Origin: Clostridium sp. 'deep sea'
GTDB lineage: Bacteria; Bacillota; UBA994; PWPR01
Assembly (NCBI RefSeq): GCF_014931565.1
Contig: NZ_CP063353.1
Coordinates: 3,286,001-3,350,000, forward strand
Reading direction: 5' to 3'
DNA length: 64,000 bases
Part shown: in pieces, positions 63,898 through 64,000 of the stretch
Layout: every line of letters starts with the position of its first letter
Position numbering within the stretch: the stretch's first letter is position 1
The notes under the pieces: model-generated
The model's database searches: none
Seen by the model: the letters and a program-made list of their open reading frames with translations, nothing else
What the model was told of the DNA's origin: nothing
Position numbers and translations under genes: made by a program

Positions 63898-64000
63898 ATG
63901 ATAACAAATTTATTTCAAACAGTAATTGATACTGTTAATAACCTTACCCACGATTATGGTTTAACTATTGTATTAGTAACCATAACAATAAACCTGCTCT
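63898..64000 (+). CDS. yidC: YidC/Oxa1-family membrane insertase, N-terminal fragment (cut by window end)
   Basis: An ATG at 63898 lies 9 bp after AAAAGGAG, and the frame is open to the end of the window (34 residues). VIDTVNNLTHDYGLTIVLV and TITINLL match the start of the Firmicute YidC core (the segment leading into the first conserved membrane helix, usually tGdyGlaIILlTiiiRl). YidC inserts membrane proteins. Only the very beginning is visible, so the assignment rests on this short match and on the leader arrangement. There is no rnpA, jag or mnmE nearby, so it is likely a second, stand-alone YidC. Confidence 0.7.
   Translation, partial: MITNLFQTVIDTVNNLTHDYGLTIVLVTITINLL

Overview
The window is AT-rich, with Shine-Dalgarno sites before nearly every gene, several TTG and GTG starts, a T-box leader ahead of metG, and BlaI/M56, PadR, CPBP, DUF6809, DUF2812 and CD3072-type TudS-like families. 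Together these point to a low-GC Gram-positive chromosome, most likely a member of the Clostridia. The genus cannot be fixed from the sequence. No rRNA, tRNA, CRISPR array or integrase was found.

Layout. 0-9 kb: two tandem S41 peptidases (the first cut by the window edge), a lipoprotein, a PadR/DUF2812 pair under a triple dyad operator, two CPBP membrane proteases, a class V aminotransferase and an alpha/beta hydrolase. 9-13 kb: a 1234-residue M14-type peptidase, followed by a 200-bp tandem repeat. 13.6-19.5 kb: a MerR-controlled cassette encoding a transglutaminase-UvrA fusion and an MFS exporter. 19.9-24 kb: an HTH regulator fused to a degenerate M29 aminopeptidase domain, a second MFS exporter preceded by a 50-bp perfect palindrome, and three small housekeeping-like genes. 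24.1-25.8 kb: a frameshifted IS110-family element. 25.9-27.9 kb: a MarR/MATE efflux locus with matching inverted operators. 28-30.4 kb: an HD hydrolase and rlmD.

30.5-35.8 kb is an accessory island directly 3' of rlmD. It carries an OLD-type ATPase-TOPRIM nuclease divergent from three unrecognised genes, plus DUF6809-like and ribbon-helix-helix genes, between two related terminator repeats. 36-40.8 kb is an ABC sugar-type importer operon led by a TudS-like desulfidase. 41-53 kb holds three BlaI-repressor/M56-protease cassettes whose extracytoplasmic domains differ (beta-propeller-like, WG repeats plus a C-terminal domain, and a short alpha/beta-like domain), with an M50 protease among them. 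53.5-56.5 kb has a ParB-like gene broken by a 7-bp tandem repeat, a P-loop kinase-like protein and a Fur-box-preceded methyltransferase. 56.5-61 kb has a cupin, a propeller-papain protease fusion, a 280-bp tandem repeat and a second Fur-box methyltransferase. 61.2-64 kb has T-box-metG, then a short membrane ORF, a 20-bp-stem hairpin and the start of yidC.

The strongest candidates for undescribed biology are the yidC leader, which has the layout of the Bacillus MifM force-sensing arrest switch; the triple M56 sensor cluster; the transglutaminase-UvrA drug-response cassette; and the small island beside rlmD. Palindromic GGGGACTGTCCCC repeats are spread through 34.8-56.5 kb and are not seen elsewhere in the window. 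Several act as or sit at terminators, and one abuts a 25-bp exact fragment of rlmD.
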